Source: UBA647 sp964400545
Lineage (GTDB): Bacteria; Acidobacteriota; Aminicenantia; UBA2199
Assembly: GCA_964400545.1 (NCBI GenBank)
Contig: CAYNUG010000019.1
Location: 1-25,367 of the forward strand
DNA length: 25,367 nt
Direction: 5' to 3'
Shown here: positions 23,031 through 25,367 of the stretch, piece by piece
How the letters are laid out: every line of letters begins with the position of its first letter
How positions within the stretch are numbered: the first letter of the stretch is position 1
Position numbers and translations under genes: made by a program
The notes under the pieces: model-generated
Told to the model about the DNA's origin: nothing
Databases searched by the model: none
The model's input: the letters and a program-made list of their open reading frames with translations, nothing else

Positions 23031-23998
23031 AACTGATAGTATCAACCCCACCGCACTTGCATTCCGGTTCATCAGAACAAAGAATTAATTTGGATTTTAT
23101 TATAGGTTTAATACCTGCTGTGATTCATTCTATATATTTTTTCGGAATGCATGCGGCAAGGATCATATCTTTAAGTATTGCGATTGCCATTATTAGTGAA
23201 ATTTCATTAAAGAAAGTATTTAAAAAGAAAATTGATCCTTTTAATGGAAGTGCAGTTTATCTCGGGATTCTTTTTTCCTTGATGCTTCCTCCTACATCTC
23301 CATACTGGCTGGTTATTTTCGGGGTTTTCTTTTCTGTTTTTATCGGGAAGGAATTATTCGGTGGTTCAGGAAGTAACCCGTTCAGCCCTGTTCTTGTGGG
23401 AATTGCGATCCTTGAATTGTCATGGCCTTCACATCTAAATGTTAATCTAAGTTCAGTTAATTATAATCTGGGCTTTGACTGCCATTCGCCGTTAACAGCT
23501 TTAAAATCAGCCGGAGCAGACTATACATCGAAATTCTCTCTTTTTGAGCTCGGTCTGGGTAATCAGGTAGGAGGGATCGGTTCTGTAGCAATTATATTTT
23601 TGATCATGGGGGGAATCTATCTTCTGTTAAGGAAAGTGATCAGATGGGAGATCCCCGTGTTCTTTGCTTTGGGAGTTATCGGAATGTCCACTGTCTTTAG
23701 AGTGATAGATCCACATATGTTTGCCTGCCCGTGGTTTCATCTTTTAACAGGTAATGTGATCATAGGAATGTTTTTTTTGTCCACAGACTACGCAAGTTCT
23801 CCTTTCAGTAATCCGGGAAAGATCATATTCGGCCTGGGTTGCGGAATACTGACCATTATTTTCAGGGCCATGAGTGTACATGAGGACGGGGTTGTTTATG
23901 CGATCCTAATAATGAATCTGTTCACTCCGATTCTGGATAAACTTAAAGGAAATCCGAAGAGTTTAAAAGTTGTTCACTTTGGGAGAGGGATGAAATGA
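23027..23998 (+). CDS. rnfD: RnfD membrane subunit
   Basis: A 323-residue polytopic protein of the RnfD/NqrB family. Markers are 'STPPHLHSG' at the start, 'DPFNGSAVYLGILFSLMLPP' (typical 'G.a.vtgllLaltLPp' helix), 'GKELFGGSGSNPFSPVLVG' (conserved 'GGlGxNpFNPA'), and the C-terminal 'HEDGVVYAILIMNLFTPILDK'. RnfD normally carries FMN covalently on Thr in D-x-x-S-x-A-T-P-L. Here the region is 'FDCHSPLTALKSAG'; depending on alignment the acceptor is Ser (in H-S-P-L) or a Thr two residues later. It overlaps rnfC and rnfG by 4 bases each (ATGA), so the operon is translationally coupled. Confidence 0.93.
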   Translation: MKLIVSTPPHLHSGSSEQRINLDFIIGLIPAVIHSIYFFGMHAARIISLSIAIAIISEISLKKVFKKKIDPFNGSAVYLGILFSLMLPPTSPYWLVIFGVFFSVFIGKELFGGSGSNPFSPVLVGIAILELSWPSHLNVNLSSVNYNLGFDCHSPLTALKSAGADYTSKFSLFELGLGNQVGGIGSVAIIFLIMGGIYLLLRKVIRWEIPVFFALGVIGMSTVFRVIDPHMFACPWFHLLTGNVIIGMFFLSTDYASSPFSNPGKIIFGLGCGILTIIFRAMSVHEDGVVYAILIMNLFTPILDKLKGNPKSLKVVHFGRGMK

Positions 23999-24588
23999 AA
24001 AGAGAATATCTGAAGATGATAATGGTCCTGACATCAATAGCAATGGTTTGCGGATTTCTTCTTTCTGCTGTTAAAACCTTTACTTATGAGAAAATCCAAG
24101 AACAGATCCTAGTTAATGTTAAAGGCCCTGCACTTAAAAATGTACTAAGCAAGTCTACTAATGATCCTATCGAAGACAGGATGACAATAAATATAGATGG
24201 AATTGAATATGTAGTGTTTATAGGTAAAAAAGGGGAAAAGATCTCAGCGGTAGCATATGAATCTGAAGGGGCGGGATTTGGTGGAAAGATTGTAATTATG
24301 GTCGGAATAAACTTTGAAATATCAACAATTTCCGGAATTGGTATCCTTACACATCAGGAAACTCCGGGATTAGGATCTAGGATTCGTGAAACAAGTTTTA
24401 CTGACAGGTTTAAAGGAAGATCGACAAATGATACTTTCAGAGTAAAAAAGGATAAAGGGGTAATTGATGCGATCTCCGGTGCAACAAATTCCTCAAGGGG
24501 TGTCTGCTCTGCTGTTGAAAAAGGGGCTGCACTTTTTACAAAAATTAAAGAAGAGATCTTGAAAAGATCAGATAAAAAGGTCAGATAA
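23995..24588 (+). CDS. rnfG: RnfG FMN-binding subunit
   Basis: A 197-residue protein with one N-terminal membrane helix (about 7-27) and a periplasmic FMN-binding domain. The glycine-rich 'GAGFGGKIVIMVGI' and 'HQETPGLGSRI' segments are family markers. The flavinylation motif is intact as 'DAISGATNSS' with the acceptor Thr164, so ApbE-type covalent FMN attachment is expected; no apbE is in the window. It passes electrons on the outer face of the complex. It begins in the last codons of rnfD and ends 2 bases before rnfE. Confidence 0.95.
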   Translation: MKREYLKMIMVLTSIAMVCGFLLSAVKTFTYEKIQEQILVNVKGPALKNVLSKSTNDPIEDRMTINIDGIEYVVFIGKKGEKISAVAYESEGAGFGGKIVIMVGINFEISTISGIGILTHQETPGLGSRIRETSFTDRFKGRSTNDTFRVKKDKGVIDAISGATNSSRGVCSAVEKGAALFTKIKEEILKRSDKKVR

Positions 24589-24590
24589 AA

Positions 24591-25187
24591 ATGAAAAAGT
24601 CATTAGCACACGAATTTTTTAAAGGCTTCTGGGAGATACTTCCTCCTTTCAGGCTTGTATTGGGGTTGTGTCCTACATTGGCTGTAACAACTTATGCAGA
24701 AAATGGTCTTGGTATGGGAATAGCGACGACATTTGTGCTGTTTTTTTCAAATATTATTATTGCATCTTTAAAGAGTGTTATTCCGAAAAAAGTTAGAATT
24801 GCATCATTTATAGTCGTTATTGCAACTTTTGTGGTTATTGTCGAACTTGTGATGAAAGCATATTTTTTTCAGATCTCGCAGAAATTGGGTCTGTTCATTC
24901 CGCTTATTGTCGTAAACTGTATTATTCTCGGCAGGGCCGAGGCCTTTGCATCAAAGAACAGTGTTATAAGATCGGCTGCGGACGGGCTCGGAGTAGGTTT
25001 GGGATACACAATGTCCCTTGTTTTAATTTCTTCTATTAGAGAAATGCTGGGAAAAGGGACAGTTTTTGGTGTTAGTGTTATGTGGGGGAGTTTTGAACCG
25101 TTTGGATTCATGGCAATGGCTCCCGGAGCATTTGTTTGTCTGGGAATGATCCTTGCTGTTATAAATCTTGTACCGAAAAAACAATAA
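24591..25187 (+). CDS. rnfE: RnfE membrane subunit
   Basis: A 198-residue protein with about six membrane helices and the RnfE/NqrD signatures: 'FRLVLGLCPTLAVTTYAENGLGMGI' (split here; key residues LGLCPxLAVT and GLGMG) and 'IPLIVVNCIILGRAEAFA'. The two conserved cysteines, Cys27 and Cys110, match those that with RnfA hold the intramembrane iron-sulfur cluster in the Rnf/Nqr structures. It is followed after 13 bases by rnfA, with GGAG in between. Confidence 0.95.
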   Translation: MKKSLAHEFFKGFWEILPPFRLVLGLCPTLAVTTYAENGLGMGIATTFVLFFSNIIIASLKSVIPKKVRIASFIVVIATFVVIVELVMKAYFFQISQKLGLFIPLIVVNCIILGRAEAFASKNSVIRSAADGLGVGLGYTMSLVLISSIREMLGKGTVFGVSVMWGSFEPFGFMAMAPGAFVCLGMILAVINLVPKKQ

Positions 25188-25200
25188 TGGAGAAACATTT

Positions 25201-25367
25201 ATGGAATATATAGTTCTTGCAGTAAATGCAATTCTTGTGAAGAACATTCTGCTGGCACAATATCTCGGTAACTGCCCTTTTATGGGAGTTTTAAAGAAAA
25301 CTGATACTGCCGCAGGTATGTGAATGGAGGTTATATTTGTAATGACACTTGCGACATTTATAACCTG
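25201..25367 (+). CDS. rnfA: rnfA, truncated by window end and interrupted by an in-frame TGA
   Basis: Only the first 55 codons are visible. The start 'MEYIVLAVNAILVKNILLAQ' and 'YLGNCPFMGVLKKTDTAAGM' are diagnostic of RnfA, including the cluster-ligand Cys25. Codon 41 (25321-25323) is TGA, followed in the same frame by 'MEVIFVMTLATFIT', which is clearly the continuation of RnfA. In homologues this position is Gly in 'GMG', and the paralogous rnfE in this window has GGA there. So the gene carries a premature stop, or the base is a sequencing error, or translation restarts at the ATG directly after the TGA. Other genes in the window end at TGA, so general recoding of TGA is excluded. GGAG (25189-25192) supports the start. 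Confidence 0.85.

Noticed and set aside
25321..25367. TGA in rnfA as selenocysteine
   Set aside because: The site is a membrane-helix glycine in the family, not a redox Cys/Sec site, and I see no convincing SECIS-like hairpin in the 44 bases available.

Overview
The window is AT-rich, densely packed chromosomal DNA from a diderm (Gram-negative) bacterium with an anaerobic or facultative electron-transfer lifestyle. Evidence for an outer membrane is a TamB-Omp85-SurA-like block. Evidence for respiration is two multihaem c-type cytochromes and an Rnf operon. I cannot name the taxon. The mixture (Omp85 beside TamB, HspR, FlbD-like protein, cytochrome-linked Rnf) would fit an uncultured FCB-group or deltaproteobacteria-like lineage, but this is inference. 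No tRNA, rRNA, CRISPR, insertion sequence or phage gene was seen, and no gene-free stretch exceeds 300 bases.

Layout. (1) Bases 1-6861, plus strand: a TamB C-terminal portion, a large Omp85/BamA-like protein with about seven POTRA repeats, a SurA-core chaperone without a PPIase domain, and a small membrane zinc-ribbon protein, all touching or overlapping. (2) Bases 11350-6876, minus strand: a six-gene run dnaJ - hspR-like - sigma-70 factor - DnaC/DnaI-like loader - moxR - membrane-anchored unknown, with a predicted promoter in front of dnaJ. (3) 11517-12356, plus: a tandem-domain universal stress protein. (4) 15151-12353, minus: SpoIIE/RsbU-type PP2C phosphatase - RNase III - FlbD-like small protein. 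(5) 15292-16671, plus: phosphomannomutase/phosphoglucomutase with a terminator. (6) 16921-18894, plus: an 11-haem cytochrome c fused to a cytochrome b561-type membrane domain. (7) 18978-20581, plus: UppP, a membrane-tethered LuxR-type HTH protein, and a 62-residue protein that resembles the membrane half of that LuxR protein. (8) 20771 to the end, plus: an ArsR-family regulator followed by octahaem cytochrome - rnfC - rnfD - rnfG - rnfE - rnfA (cut by the window end).

The genes suggest a cell that couples low-potential electron carriers (ferredoxin or NADH) to membrane c-type haems through Rnf, under a Cys-containing ArsR regulator, with a separate quinone/haem-b to 11-haem conduit. The Rnf here looks non-standard. 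RnfC has an NqrA-like core where the NADH/FMN site is expected, RnfD has an altered flavinylation motif, and rnfA carries an in-frame TGA exactly where a conserved glycine codon is expected.

Several predicted promoters share a TTGnnn-N17-TAnnnT layout close to the start codon. Three of them (dnaJ, the PP2C gene, arsR) place the start codon at the predicted transcription start and lack a Shine-Dalgarno sequence, which suggests leaderless mRNAs. These promoter reads also move several start codons (pgm, uppP, arsR) downstream of the longest open frames.
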